Assembly (NCBI RefSeq): GCF_003985145.1
Contig: NZ_ML133530.1
Location: forward strand, 62,001 to 126,000
Reading direction: 5' to 3'
Source: Rhizobium anhuiense
Lineage (GTDB): Bacteria; Pseudomonadota; Alphaproteobacteria; Rhizobiales; Rhizobiaceae
DNA length: 64,000 bases
Positions 25,069 through 34,034 of the stretch are shown here, in pieces. A program made the position numbers and the translations under genes. Numbering within the stretch: position 1 is the first letter of the stretch; every line of letters starts with the position of its first letter. The notes beneath the pieces are model-generated. The model was not told where the DNA came from and ran no database searches. It was given only the letters and a program-made list of their open reading frames with translations.

Positions 25069-26029
25069 GCCAGGCCCAGGCGGAGCGGATGATCTCGGAC
25101 AGATCATATTGCGGCACCCAGCCGAGCACGTCGCGCGCCTTGTCGTTATTGGCAACCAGCGTATGCGAATCGCCTTCACGACGGCCGATATATTCGACGG
25201 GGAAAGGCCGGTTCGACACTTCCTCGATCGCGCCGAGCAATTCCCTGACTGTCGTGCCGGTGCCGGTGCCGAGGTTGAGCGCGACGGAATCGCCGCCCTT
25301 CAGCAGATATTCGACGGCGCGCACATGCGCATCGGCAAGATCCAGCACATGGATATAGTCGCGCACGCAGGTGCCGTCGCGGGTCTCGTAGTCGCTGCCG
25401 AACACCTTGAAACCCTGGCGGCGGCCGAGGGCTGCGTCGATCGCCAGGGGTATCGCATGCGTTTCCGGCTGGTGCCATTCGCCGATCCGGCCCTCGAAGT
25501 CGGCGCCGGCCGCATTGAAATAGCGCAGCACCACCGAGCGCAGGCTCTTATATTGGTCGTAATCAGCAAGCGCCTGTTCGACGATATATTTCGTCCGCCC
25601 GTAGGGATTGATCGGCACCTGCCGGTGCGTCTCGTCGAGCGGCACGCTCTGCGGCAGACCGTAGGTGGCGCAGGTGGAGGAGAAGACGAAGGCGTTGATG
25701 CCGGCAGCCTGTGCCGCCGAAAGCAGCGTCAGCGTGCCGATCACATTGTTCTCGTAGAACGAAACCGGATCTTTCACCGATTCGCCAACCTCGATCAGCG
25801 CCGCGAAATGCAGGATCGCCGCCGGTTTGTGCTTTGCCAGCACCTCATCCAGCCGGGCGCGATCGCGAATATCGCCCTCTTCGGCCGGCCCCCATTTGAC
25901 GAACTCGCGATGGCCGTTCGAAAAATTGTCGAAGACGACAGGCGTATAACCCTTGTTCGCCAAGTCGAGACACGTATGCGACCCGATATAGCCGGCGCCG
26001 CCGACAACAAGAACCGTTTCACCTGCCAT
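25046..26029 (-). CDS. galE: UDP-glucose 4-epimerase
   Basis: The 327-residue enzyme interconverts UDP-glucose and UDP-galactose, supplying galactose for exopolysaccharide and LPS; the rhizobial gene is often called exoB. The NAD-binding GGAGYIGSH is at residues 10-18, the catalytic serine/threonine region reads VFSSTCATYG and the YxxxK dyad is in NPYGRTKYIVE. It lies upstream of, and overlaps, the hydrolase gene on the same strand. The spacing to the divergent ThuA gene is 320 bp. Confidence 0.93.
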   Translation of the reverse strand: MAGETVLVVGGAGYIGSHTCLDLANKGYTPVVFDNFSNGHREFVKWGPAEEGDIRDRARLDEVLAKHKPAAILHFAALIEVGESVKDPVSFYENNVIGTLTLLSAAQAAGINAFVFSSTCATYGLPQSVPLDETHRQVPINPYGRTKYIVEQALADYDQYKSLRSVVLRYFNAAGADFEGRIGEWHQPETHAIPLAIDAALGRRQGFKVFGSDYETRDGTCVRDYIHVLDLADAHVRAVEYLLKGGDSVALNLGTGTGTTVRELLGAIEEVSNRPFPVEYIGRREGDSHTLVANNDKARDVLGWVPQYDLSEIIRSAWAWHAKSNQH

Positions 26030-26349
26030 GCACCACCCTATTCTTCGTGAGAGATGAGGGAAACCTAGACGAGATACACGTCAATAAAAAGAAAGAACTG
26101 CGATCGGCGTGAACAGACAATACGTCAATTGCCGATGCCACTTCAATCGATGCGCGATTCGTCGCCATGGCGGCCCTATCGATGACTTCAACTCCAACGC
26201 CGAACGACAATGACGCCGCCCGCCCCGCAATTTGGGCCGCATCGGCGATATTCGAAAATTATTCGCGTGATTTGCATAGCCGCCCGATCTAAGGGCCTTG
26301 TACCACCATGTGATGCAACGGTCTGCAACATCAGCCAGGGAGGGCACGA
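26030..26349. other. Divergent spacer between galE and the ThuA-domain gene
   Basis: This 320-bp gap must hold two divergent promoters. Open frames through it lack ribosome sites and protein-like composition. No convincing promoter, operator or hairpin was found. Confidence 0.35.
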
Positions 26350-26994
26350 ATGAGAAAGGCATTGGTCGTTTGGGGCGGCTGGCAGGGTCATGAGCCGGAG
26401 CAATGCGCTCATATCGTCGCCGACCTGCTGCGTGAAGACGATTTTACGGTCGAGGTGACCGGCGATCTCGGAATATTCGGATCACCGACGCTGGCGCAGG
26501 CCGATCTGCTGGTGCCCATCATTACCGGCGAAACGCTCGAAAAGCCTCATGCCGCGGCCCTGGTCGAAGCCGTGCGCGGCGGGCTGGGGCTCGCCGGCCA
26601 TCACGGCGCCCTTGCCACGTCCTTCAAGGAAAGCGCGCCTTTCCGATATGTTTCCGGCGTCACCTGGGTGGCCCATCCCGGCAATATCATCGACTTCCGT
26701 GTCGCCGTCACCCGCCAGGACGATCCAGTGATGGAGGGCATTCCCGACTTCGACTACCGTTCCGAGCAATATTATCTCCACTATGATCCCACGGTCGAAA
26801 TCCTTGCGACCACCACCTTCACCGGTGCCTACGATCCGGCGGCCCGCAATGTCGTGATGCCCGTCGTCTTCAAGCGCCATTTCGGTGCCGGCCGCATCTT
26901 CTATTCCGCCCTCGGCCATATCGCTGCCGAATTCGACCATCCCTATATGCCGCTCATCCTGCGGCGGGGTTTGAGCTGGGCCGCACGCCAGTAG
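26350..26994 (+). CDS. ThuA-domain protein
   Basis: The 214-residue protein has the ThuA-like class I glutamine-amidotransferase fold: an N-terminal ALVVWGGWQGHEPEQ, a central GLGLAGHHGA and a C-terminal YSALGHIAAEF before the final helix. ThuA proteins of rhizobia act in trehalose or related disaccharide use, but this domain is widespread and its chemistry unclear. GGGAGGGC gives a strong ribosome site for ATG 26350. It appears monocistronic, with no trehalose transporter linked, so the substrate is open. Confidence 0.85.
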   Translation: MRKALVVWGGWQGHEPEQCAHIVADLLREDDFTVEVTGDLGIFGSPTLAQADLLVPIITGETLEKPHAAALVEAVRGGLGLAGHHGALATSFKESAPFRYVSGVTWVAHPGNIIDFRVAVTRQDDPVMEGIPDFDYRSEQYYLHYDPTVEILATTTFTGAYDPAARNVVMPVVFKRHFGAGRIFYSALGHIAAEFDHPYMPLILRRGLSWAARQ

Positions 26995-27155
26995 CGTCAG
27001 GACGGGCCGCGCGCCGGAGAATGCCGACCGGCGGCGACAGCCGGGCGACGTCGGCCGCTGAAGAATGAGTATTTCAAGCTGGAGAGCAACCTCGCCTGAT
27101 CGTCCGGCACGGGCGACCGCTTGCCGATCGTCCGTCTGCGTCATAATTTGCCCGG

Positions 27156-27725
27156 ATGCAGGATCGCTTCTCTTTCTTCCCCGCCACCGCCGACCGCCTG
27201 GCTGATCTAGAAGAGGTGTTCGACGATTGCTCGGGCGGCCGGAATTGTCGCTGCGCCTACTGGTATCTTCCGAATGCCGACTACAAGGCAGGATGGGGCG
27301 AGGGAAATCGCAACTGGTTTCGAAGCCTCGTCGCCGGGCCGCGCCCGCCAGGCATTCTCGGCTACCACGAGAACGAGCCGGCCGGATGGTGCGGTATCGC
27401 GCCGCGCGCCGTATTCGACCGGCTGCGCCGCTCAAAGCCCTTCGCGCCGGTCGACGACAAGCCGGTTTGGTCGATCAATTGCTTCATCGTCCGCAAACCG
27501 TTCCGGCGGCAGGGCCTGTCGCGATTGTTATTGAAACACGCCGTCAAATTCGCAAACGCGAATGGCGCTGAATGCCTCGAAGCCTACCCCGTCGATCAGG
27601 CAGCCCGCGCTTCGAACGGAGCCGAGCTCTATCCGGGAGCGCTCTCGATGTTTCTGGATGCCGGCTTCGTCGAAGTGGCAAGACGCCTGCCGGCAAGGCC
27701 GATCGTCCGCCTGGAATGCCGCTGA
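27156..27725 (+). CDS. GNAT-family N-acetyltransferase
   Basis: The 189-residue protein has the GNAT core: an acetyl-CoA-binding segment around VRKPFRRQGLSRLLLKHAV (the R-x-x-G-x pattern), a preceding strand INCFIV and a following ECLEAYPV strand. The N-terminus is cysteine-rich (CSGGRNCRCAYWY), a trait of one GNAT subgroup annotated only by homology. No ribosome site is visible before ATG 27156, so the start is less certain. The substrate is unknown. It is flanked by unrelated single genes. Confidence 0.75.
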   Translation: MQDRFSFFPATADRLADLEEVFDDCSGGRNCRCAYWYLPNADYKAGWGEGNRNWFRSLVAGPRPPGILGYHENEPAGWCGIAPRAVFDRLRRSKPFAPVDDKPVWSINCFIVRKPFRRQGLSRLLLKHAVKFANANGAECLEAYPVDQAARASNGAELYPGALSMFLDAGFVEVARRLPARPIVRLECR

Positions 27726-27758
27726 ATATTTCGGCAACCCAGGGATTATAAATACAGG

Positions 27759-28013
27759 CTAGCGAACCGCCTTGATCTGCCGGTCATTCTCGACGGCGGG
27801 AACCGTCTCGTCATAGACACGCATCAGCCGCCCCGCGGCCTTCAGCTTCTCGATAAGATCATTTCCATCAGGCGAGGCCTTCGTCAGCTCCAGCTGCTCG
27901 AACTCCCGTAGCGCCTGCGCCCAATGGCTTTCCCCGCGCCCATCCGGCCTGCCTTCCGATTCCCACAGCGAATAAGCGCGCTGGCTGACCCAGGCGTCCT
28001 TATTATGACTCAT
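27759..28013 (-). CDS. DUF2934 domain protein
   Basis: The 84-residue cytoplasmic protein begins MSHNKDAWVSQRAYSLWESE and continues with GRPDGRGESHWAQAL, the core of the DUF2934 family, which is common in rhizobia and of unknown role. The C-terminal half is a charged helix. The ATG at 28013 is preferred over one ten codons upstream because GGGG lies at the right spacing. It is convergent with the GNAT gene, 33 bp from its end. Confidence 0.75.
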   Translation of the reverse strand: MSHNKDAWVSQRAYSLWESEGRPDGRGESHWAQALREFEQLELTKASPDGNDLIEKLKAAGRLMRVYDETVPAVENDRQIKAVR

Positions 28014-28213
28014 AATCAACCCCAGCGAGAAATTTGGAAGCAATATTCGACAGGCAACAAGGTGCCAAAACCGGCTTTAGGAGTCGTTACGAGGCAGCGT
28101 TAGTTTTTAGCTAATATCGAGGAGCAGGGGATTATCCCTCGCATGCATTCCCCGACCTTGGCCTCGTACCGGCTCCAGGGTAGGGTCAGCCGCAGAAACG
28201 ACAGCGATGACCG

Positions 28214-29650
28214 ATGGCAGCCAAGACAACACTCAATGCCAAGAATCTCGAATCCCTCGGTGTCCAGCGCCTTGCCGAGCTGCTGATCGAGATCAGCACG
28301 GGCAGCGCCGCCCACAAGCGACGGCTTCGAATGGAGCTTGCCGGCAATCACGGCAGCGCCGAAGTGGCGCGTGAGGTGCGAAAGCGGCTTGCCAGCATTA
28401 CCCGCGCTCGCACCGTCATAAACTGGCACAAAGCGAAGGCGCTGAAGACCGATCTGGAAACTCAACGCAAGACGATCTCAGAGACGATTGCCGCCGATGA
28501 TCCCCGGGAGGCTTTCGAACTGATATGGCAGTTCCTCGCAATGGCGGATTCGATCTTTGAAAGATCCAACGACCGCGGCGGCTCACTGATCCAAAGTTTT
28601 CACCAGGCTTGCGAGGATGCTGCTGCAATCGCCAGGCTCGTCAAAATTGACGTCAATGTTCTGGCCGATAAGGTGTTCAAAGCCGTGCAGGACAATGGTT
28701 ACGGCCAGTACGACAACCTGCTTGCGGCGATGGTGCCGGCCCTCGGCAAGGATGGTATCGATCGGTTGAAAACCCTCTTCGTCCAATGGTCCAAGGAGCC
28801 GAAGGACAAGCCGGCGGAAGATGAGCGCAAGGTCATCGGCTGGGGCGCGGGAGGCCCGATTTACGAGGATGAGATCTACGGCACTCACCGGGATCTGACG
28901 GTGCGCATGGCCTTACAGCAAATTGCCGACGCCCAGGGCGATGTTGATGCCTACATTGGCCAGCACCCCGAGGAAACGCGCAAGGCGCCGATGATTGCGG
29001 CCGATATCGCCAATCGCCTGCTCTCGGCCGGGCGGGCGAAAGAAGCGCTTGAGACGTTGGATGAGGCCGACGCGAGAGGCTGGGCCAACATGCCATTCGA
29101 ATGGCAGCTCGCTCGCGTCGCCGCGCTCGAGGCCCTGGGGCGCGCCGAAGAGGCCCAAACCTATCGATGGGGGCGCTTCGAGCAGGCGCTGGATGGCGAG
29201 CATCTCAGGGCTTTCCTCAAGCGGCTGCCGGATTTCGACGATCTCGACGCCGAGGAGAAGGCATTTGCCCATGCCCGGGCTTTCCCGAACGTCCATCAGG
29301 CGCTTGCCTTTTTCCTGAATTGGCCGGCGCCTGCCGAGGCGGCAAAACTGGTGGTGATCAGGAAAGCCGAACTCGACGGCGATCTCTATGAGCTGATGAC
29401 GCCGGCGGCCGAAGCTCTGGCGGAGAAACATCCGCTCGCGGCGACCATTCTCTTGCGCTCCATGATCGATTTCGCCCTCGATAACAACAGGCCCAGCCGC
29501 TATAAACACGCCGCAAGGCATCTTTCGGACTGCGCGTCCCTTACGCCTCATATCGATGACTTTGGCAACACAAGATCCCATGACGTCTATGTCGCGGACC
29601 TCAAGCGCCGGCACGGCAAGAAGCATGGCTTCTGGAGCCTGGTGACCTAA
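28214..29650 (+). CDS. DUF6880-type helical repeat protein
   Basis: The 478-residue protein looks all-helical. The N-terminal part (AKNLESLGVQRLAELLIEIS) is followed by TPR/HEAT-like repeats, including NRLLSAGRAKEALETLDEA near residue 280, and a C-terminal PSRYKHAARHLSDC. It resembles the DUF6880 proteins of alphaproteobacteria, which have no known function; a scaffold or substrate-binding role is inference. No signal peptide or membrane segment is visible. The ribosome site is weak. A DsbA-like gene begins 36 bp downstream on the same strand and may be co-transcribed. Confidence 0.7.
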   Translation: MAAKTTLNAKNLESLGVQRLAELLIEISTGSAAHKRRLRMELAGNHGSAEVAREVRKRLASITRARTVINWHKAKALKTDLETQRKTISETIAADDPREAFELIWQFLAMADSIFERSNDRGGSLIQSFHQACEDAAAIARLVKIDVNVLADKVFKAVQDNGYGQYDNLLAAMVPALGKDGIDRLKTLFVQWSKEPKDKPAEDERKVIGWGAGGPIYEDEIYGTHRDLTVRMALQQIADAQGDVDAYIGQHPEETRKAPMIAADIANRLLSAGRAKEALETLDEADARGWANMPFEWQLARVAALEALGRAEEAQTYRWGRFEQALDGEHLRAFLKRLPDFDDLDAEEKAFAHARAFPNVHQALAFFLNWPAPAEAAKLVVIRKAELDGDLYELMTPAAEALAEKHPLAATILLRSMIDFALDNNRPSRYKHAARHLSDCASLTPHIDDFGNTRSHDVYVADLKRRHGKKHGFWSLVT

Positions 29651-29686
29651 GTCGCTTCAAATACCCTGCCTTCAGAGAGGAATCCC

Positions 29687-30241
29687 ATGACGACCACCGC
29701 CTGGCACGCAGATCCGCTCACCTGGGGAACTGGCTCCCGCATCTTCGAAGCCTTTCTGGAGCCGACTTGCCCTTATTCGGTCAGGGCGTTCAACAAGCTC
29801 GACGAATTGCTGAGCCGAGCCGGCGAAGACAGGATCACCGTGAAGATCCGTCTGCAGTCGCAACCCTGGCATATGTATTCGGGCGTCCTTGTCCGCTGCA
29901 TCATCGCAGCCTCAACGCTGGAAGGCGGCAAGCAGACAGCCAAGAAAGTGATGGCCGCCATTGCCGCCCATCGCGAGGATTTCGAGTTTGAACGCCATGC
30001 CGGCGGCCCGAACATGGACGTGACGCCGAACCAGACCATCGAGCGCCTGGAAACCTACAGCGGCGTCAGGCTGAAGGAGGCCTTCGCAATTCCGGATCTC
30101 GACCGGGAGATCAAATGGCATTGCAAATATGCCCGGCAGAACGGCATCCATGTCTCGCCGACCTTCATGATCGATGGGCTGGTGCAGCCCGATCTGAGCA
30201 GCGGCGATGAGGTCGGAGTCTGGGTGAAGAAAATACAATAA
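29687..30241 (+). CDS. DsbA/thioredoxin-fold protein with CPYS active site
   Basis: The 184-residue protein carries FLEPTCPYSVRAF near residue 25, the thioredoxin-fold N-terminal site in which the second cysteine is a serine (CPYS). The C-terminal NGIHVSPTFMIDGLVQPDL contains the cis-proline (SPTF) of the DsbA superfamily. No signal peptide is seen, so it is probably cytoplasmic, in line with glutathione-dependent or isomerase-like DsbA relatives. GAGAGGAA precedes the ATG at 29687. It follows the DUF6880 gene closely. A single-cysteine site suggests disulfide reduction or glutathione use and not dithiol oxidation. Confidence 0.75.
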   Translation: MTTTAWHADPLTWGTGSRIFEAFLEPTCPYSVRAFNKLDELLSRAGEDRITVKIRLQSQPWHMYSGVLVRCIIAASTLEGGKQTAKKVMAAIAAHREDFEFERHAGGPNMDVTPNQTIERLETYSGVRLKEAFAIPDLDREIKWHCKYARQNGIHVSPTFMIDGLVQPDLSSGDEVGVWVKKIQ

Positions 30242-30301
30242 AACAGAGATCAAACGGCTCTGACATACAATGAGAGCGCCCGCAGCGACTGTTGTCGGCT
30301 C

Positions 30302-32050
30302 TCATGGACGAGTGATCCTGTAGACCAGCAAATCATCCGAATCCACAAGCTTGGTTGCGGTCTTGTCCAGATAGTCGATGACCCCGTCATGATGCTCGAC
30401 GAACAGCAGGTCCTGTTTGTCGGTGGCGTTCTTGGCAACGCCGAACAGATCCGCGCCTTGCGCGCGCAACTCCTCCAGCTGCGCGATCGCAATGGCGTCA
30501 TCGGCGACGAATTTCGACCATTCCTCATCGCCTCCGCCGGGCGGGAACACCCAGCCCCGCGCCCTGCTGTAGTAGATTGCGACGGGATCGCCGACCTCGG
30601 GCGCGATGGCGACGACGAGGTCGCCCGGTTGCGCCAGCCGCGCCAGTTCCTCGCCAAGCAGCTTGCCCTTCATGGCGATTGGCTTCTTCATCGTCCTGAC
30701 GAGGGGAAGGGTCGACCAGGCAAGTGCGACCGCCACGATGCAGATCGAGCGAAGCACGACCGCCGGCGTTAGAACGGTTCTCGATGCAAGGGTTGCCAGA
30801 AGAAGCGCGCCGCGGCCTGAGAATATCGCGACCGGTACATGGAAGATGTGGAAGTTCCACACATTGCCGGTGATCTCGCCGGCCGCCGCCAGATAGACGA
30901 TCACGGCCGCAGCCAGCCACACATAGGGAATGCGCGAAAGGGTGCGTCGCCTAGGGTCTTCGGCAGGTCTGGGCGGTATCCACAAGCCGACCGCAAACAG
31001 CACCATGAACGGATAGCCGTAGAACCACAAAGCCGAGGTGTTCCACGCGGATTGGAAATAGAACCTGTTTCTGAGGTATGTCCGGAAGCCATCCTCCCAG
31101 ATATAGCCGCCGGTGCCGGCGACATGAAACGGCGGATAGCTGCGGCCGAGATAAATCGCCCAGCTGAAATAAGCGCCGATGACGGCCAGGCTCAGGAGCC
31201 CCGACAGGAAGACCCCACTCGCCTGCTTCCACTTCTTCTCCAGAATCCAGCAGACCATCAGATAGAAGATAATGGCACCGGCAGCGAGGCCTGGCGGCTT
31301 TGACAGTGCGCCGAGCGAGAAGCTGACCGTGGCGAACGGCAAGAGCCAACCGCTGCCGCCGGCCCAATATCTGACGAACAGCCAGACGCCGAGAGTGACC
31401 AAGGCCAGCATCGCGGGATCGGGAAGAAACGAGCTGTCGATCATGATCGACGCCGGCATCAGCGCGTAGGCAAGTGCTGCCGCGTGGGCGTGCATCTCGC
31501 CCCAGCAGCGCGCCGTCAGCCTGTGCAGCGAAAACACCGTCACCAGGCTGAAGAAGGCCGCAACCATGCGGCCGAACCAGTCGTGCCAGCCGAACAGTTG
31601 GTAGAGCAGGGCTGTGAGATAGCTGACGATCTGGAACTCGCGGCCCTGATAGCTTGGCCCGGGCCCGGTCCAGCTGACCTCCGGAAAGAAGATGTTCCAG
31701 CTGCGCTGCTGGAAATTGTCGGCCATCATTGCGGTGCTGACCTCGCGCCAGCTGAAGCCGTCGACCAGCGGCAAGGTGATCTTGTGGAACCTGAAGACGA
31801 TCGCAATGAACAAGATCCCCAGCAAGATCGCCGTGTTGAAGCTCAGGAAGTTGCGAGCCGCCATGTCCCGGTCGGTCGCCCGCTGCGGGTATGGCTGACC
31901 TTCGGCCTGGTTCAAATCCGGGTCGTCCGGCATCGGATCGAGAGGAAGATTGGGCTGAGCGGGATCTCGCAGCCAGTGCGGTCGGCTGCGGAGCGGCTCG
32001 TAGGCTTCACCGAGCAGCGGCTTGGAAGGCTTGCGGGGCGGCTTTGTCAT
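30302..32050 (-). CDS. GT39-like membrane glycosyltransferase
   Basis: The 582-residue protein has a proline-rich cytoplasmic tail of about 75 residues, then roughly ten hydrophobic segments and a C-terminal soluble domain. The first periplasmic loop, LVDGFSWREVSTAMMADNF, has the acidic/arginine pattern of PMT/ArnT-type (GT39/GT83) transferases, which move sugars from polyprenyl-phosphate carriers to lipids or proteins outside the membrane. The acceptor is unknown. The gene is convergent with the DsbA-like gene. An ATGAGAGC/GCTCTCAT hairpin (30270-30305) overlaps its stop codon. Confidence 0.75.
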   Translation of the reverse strand: MTKPPRKPSKPLLGEAYEPLRSRPHWLRDPAQPNLPLDPMPDDPDLNQAEGQPYPQRATDRDMAARNFLSFNTAILLGILFIAIVFRFHKITLPLVDGFSWREVSTAMMADNFQQRSWNIFFPEVSWTGPGPSYQGREFQIVSYLTALLYQLFGWHDWFGRMVAAFFSLVTVFSLHRLTARCWGEMHAHAAALAYALMPASIMIDSSFLPDPAMLALVTLGVWLFVRYWAGGSGWLLPFATVSFSLGALSKPPGLAAGAIIFYLMVCWILEKKWKQASGVFLSGLLSLAVIGAYFSWAIYLGRSYPPFHVAGTGGYIWEDGFRTYLRNRFYFQSAWNTSALWFYGYPFMVLFAVGLWIPPRPAEDPRRRTLSRIPYVWLAAAVIVYLAAAGEITGNVWNFHIFHVPVAIFSGRGALLLATLASRTVLTPAVVLRSICIVAVALAWSTLPLVRTMKKPIAMKGKLLGEELARLAQPGDLVVAIAPEVGDPVAIYYSRARGWVFPPGGGDEEWSKFVADDAIAIAQLEELRAQGADLFGVAKNATDKQDLLFVEHHDGVIDYLDKTATKLVDSDDLLVYRITRP

Positions 32051-32235
32051 GCCGGCACTTCATCAGCAATGCCTTAAAAAGCAATTCGCCCAGATTGATT
32101 ATTGACGCATCCGCACTGGAACTGCGACACCGCAGTCCGGCATCCGCTTGTCCGCCGAAAGAGCTACGGCGCCTTCCCGCTCTGATGTCTCGGTATTTCA
32201 GCGGTTTGCAGGAAAATTATGCGCTTGAAGCGTTA

Positions 32236-32325
32236 TGGCGGAGAGGGTGGGATTTGAACCCACGATACCCTTGCAGGTATGCCGCATTTCGAGTGCGGTG
32301 CATTCGACCACTCTGCCACCTCTCC
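32236..32325 (-). tRNA. tRNA-Ser (CGA)
   Basis: Read on the minus strand, GGAGAGG and CCTCTCC form the acceptor stem, followed by discriminator G and an encoded CCA (32236-32238). The anticodon loop CTCGAAA gives anticodon CGA, the arm GGGTTCAAATCCC is the T arm, and a long variable arm is present, as expected for a serine tRNA. A possible promoter lies upstream (TTGCCA, 17-bp spacer, TATGAG). Confidence 0.95.
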
Positions 32326-32420
32326 GCGGTCTGGTCGGCGCTTGTTCGGCGCGGGCGTTCTCATAACGAGCATATGACAGGTTGGCAAGCCGAAAAGTCG
32401 AAGCATTCCATCCTTTTGCC

Positions 32421-32449
32421 TTGACACTTTTTTGTCGCTCGCGTATCTC
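32421..32449 (+). promoter_or_regulatory. Promoter of rplU-rpmA
   Basis: TTGACA at 32421-32426 (within CTTGACA) and TATCTC at 32444-32449 are separated by exactly 17 bp, matching the rhizobial housekeeping consensus. The start of rplU is about 180 bp downstream, leaving a long leader. The 305-bp spacer is shared with the divergent tRNA-Ser gene. Confidence 0.65.
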
Positions 32450-32630
32450 GGCTGCGCAATAGGTTTGGAGAAATCCGTGCCTTGCTTGTCCTGCGCTTGC
32501 GTGGGGCGTTTCACCGGCAGGAAGAGTTCGAGGTTTCCCTCTGAAATCCCTGCTTAACTTCGACTGATAAAAAGACGGCCACCTTGCTCAGCGAGCGAGG
32601 AGAGCTGGAACGAACATGAAAGGATAAAAA

Positions 32631-32948
32631 ATGTTCGCAGTCATCAAGACCGGCGGTAAACAGTACCGTGTGGCAGCCAACGACGTGCTGACCATCGAAA
32701 AGCTGGAAGCCACCGCTGGCGATTCCATTGAATTCACCGAAGTGCTCGTGATCGGCGAAGGCGCCGACGCTGCGATCGGTGCGCCCTTCGTTACCGGCGC
32801 CTCTGTCAAGGCAGAAGTCGTCGAACAGAACCGCGGCAAGAAGGTCATCGCCTTCAAGAAGCGCCGCCGTCAGAATTCGAAGCGTTCGCGCGGCCATCGT
32901 CAGCATCACACGGTCGTCCGTATCACGGACATCGTGGCTGCCAAGTAA
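32631..32948 (+). CDS. rplU: 50S ribosomal protein L21
   Basis: The 105-residue protein begins MFAVIKTGGKQYRVAANDVL and contains the L21 core, ending with the basic KRRRQNSKRSRGHRQHHTVV that binds 23S rRNA. Length matches the family. It is the first gene of the rplU-rpmA operon, 33 bp before rpmA. A long leader between the promoter and the start could carry autoregulation, but I see no known leader motif. Confidence 0.97.
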   Translation: MFAVIKTGGKQYRVAANDVLTIEKLEATAGDSIEFTEVLVIGEGADAAIGAPFVTGASVKAEVVEQNRGKKVIAFKKRRRQNSKRSRGHRQHHTVVRITDIVAAK

Positions 32949-32981
32949 GATCAACGGGACAAGGTTTAAAGGAGAACTCCA

Positions 32982-33251
32982 ATGGCACACAAAAAAGCTG
33001 GCGGTTCCTCACGCAACGGTCGCGATTCCGAATCCAAGCGCCTTGGCGTGAAGAAGTTCGGCGGCGAAGCCGTCATCGCAGGCAACATCCTCGTGCGTCA
33101 GCGCGGGACGCAGTGGCATCCGGGTTCCAACGTCGGCCTCGGCAAGGATCACACGATTTTTGCGCTTACCGCCGGCAATGTGAACTACCGAACGAAGGCC
33201 AACGGTCGCGTCTACGTGTCTGTCATGCCGAAAGCGGAAGCAGCGGAATAA
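32982..33251 (+). CDS. rpmA: 50S ribosomal protein L27
   Basis: The 89-residue protein starts MAHKKAGGSSRNGRDS, the conserved N-terminal tail that reaches the peptidyl-transferase centre, and has the typical IAGNILVRQRGTQWHPG core. AAGGAG upstream supports the start. It does not carry the extra N-terminal peptide cleaved in Firmicutes. It forms a conserved operon with rplU, and a strong terminator lies about 70 bp beyond the stop. Confidence 0.97.
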   Translation: MAHKKAGGSSRNGRDSESKRLGVKKFGGEAVIAGNILVRQRGTQWHPGSNVGLGKDHTIFALTAGNVNYRTKANGRVYVSVMPKAEAAE

Positions 33252-33322
33252 GCCGGTAGCGCTCAAAAACAGCCGGCGTCTCATCGACCCGGCTGGCCGT
33301 ATCAGGTTCAGTCTAGAAAACA

Positions 33323-33355
33323 GGGGAGATGGGGCGCCATCTCCCCTTTTTCTTT
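33323..33355 (+). terminator. Terminator of rplU-rpmA
   Basis: GGGGAGATGG and CCATCTCCCC form a perfect 10-bp stem with a 4-base loop, followed by TTTTTCTTT. The next gene starts 22 bp later. Confidence 0.9.
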
Positions 33356-33377
33356 ACCCCTCAAGGAGGACTGAACC

Positions 33378-34034
33378 ATGCAAGGCGAATTGTTAAGGGC
33401 AGACCAATCACGGTCGCCCCGGGAAGACCAGCGGTCTTCCGAAGAACGGCTGAGGCCGGAGCGGTTAAGGACCGATTGCCCTGTCTTGTTATCGGAAAGG
33501 CTCGTCATGCGCGCGCCCCACGAAGAAGACATCGACGCCCTTGCCCATCTCGCCAACAACGCCAAAGTCGCCACCATGGTATCGCGTATGCCGCACCCAT
33601 ATACCGCCAATGATGCTGCTGACTTCGTGCGTCGCACGAAAAATGGCGAGATTGGCAAGTGCGTCTATGCGATCACCAAGGCCGAAAACGGCGCCTTTAT
33701 CGGCTGCTGCGGCGTCGAGCCGCATGCCGACGGCAGAACCGTCGAGATCGGCTACTGGTTGGGCGAGCCCTATTGGAACAAGGGCTATACGACCGAGGCC
33801 TGCCATGCCCTGGTCGACATGGTGTTCAGAACCCGCCAGGACGTCGATCAGATCGATGCGCGCTGCCGGGTGATGAACGTCGCCTCGCGCCGCGTCATCC
33901 AGAAGTGCGGTTTCCAGTTCCAGGGATCGGGGCTCGCTGCCTCGCTGGCGCTCGGCAGCAACGTGCCGGTCGAATGGTACAGGCTCGACCGCAAGACCTG
34001 GATGTCCCTCCGAAGCTGGGGGAACATCGCATGA
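33378..34034 (+). CDS. RimJ/RimL-type GNAT acetyltransferase
   Basis: The 218-residue protein has a charged, low-complexity N-terminal tail of about 38 residues and then the GNAT domain: LLSERLVMRAPHEEDI, IGYWLGEPYWNKGYTTEA (the acetyl-CoA-binding region) and VASRRVIQKCGF. This is the Acetyltransf_3 pattern of enzymes that acetylate protein N-termini or small amines. AAGGAGG before ATG 33378 is an ideal ribosome site. The stop overlaps the next acetyltransferase start as ATGA, so the two are translationally coupled. The N-terminal tail rich in Arg/Ser/Glu is unusual for the family. Confidence 0.85.
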   Translation: MQGELLRADQSRSPREDQRSSEERLRPERLRTDCPVLLSERLVMRAPHEEDIDALAHLANNAKVATMVSRMPHPYTANDAADFVRRTKNGEIGKCVYAITKAENGAFIGCCGVEPHADGRTVEIGYWLGEPYWNKGYTTEACHALVDMVFRTRQDVDQIDARCRVMNVASRRVIQKCGFQFQGSGLAASLALGSNVPVEWYRLDRKTWMSLRSWGNIA

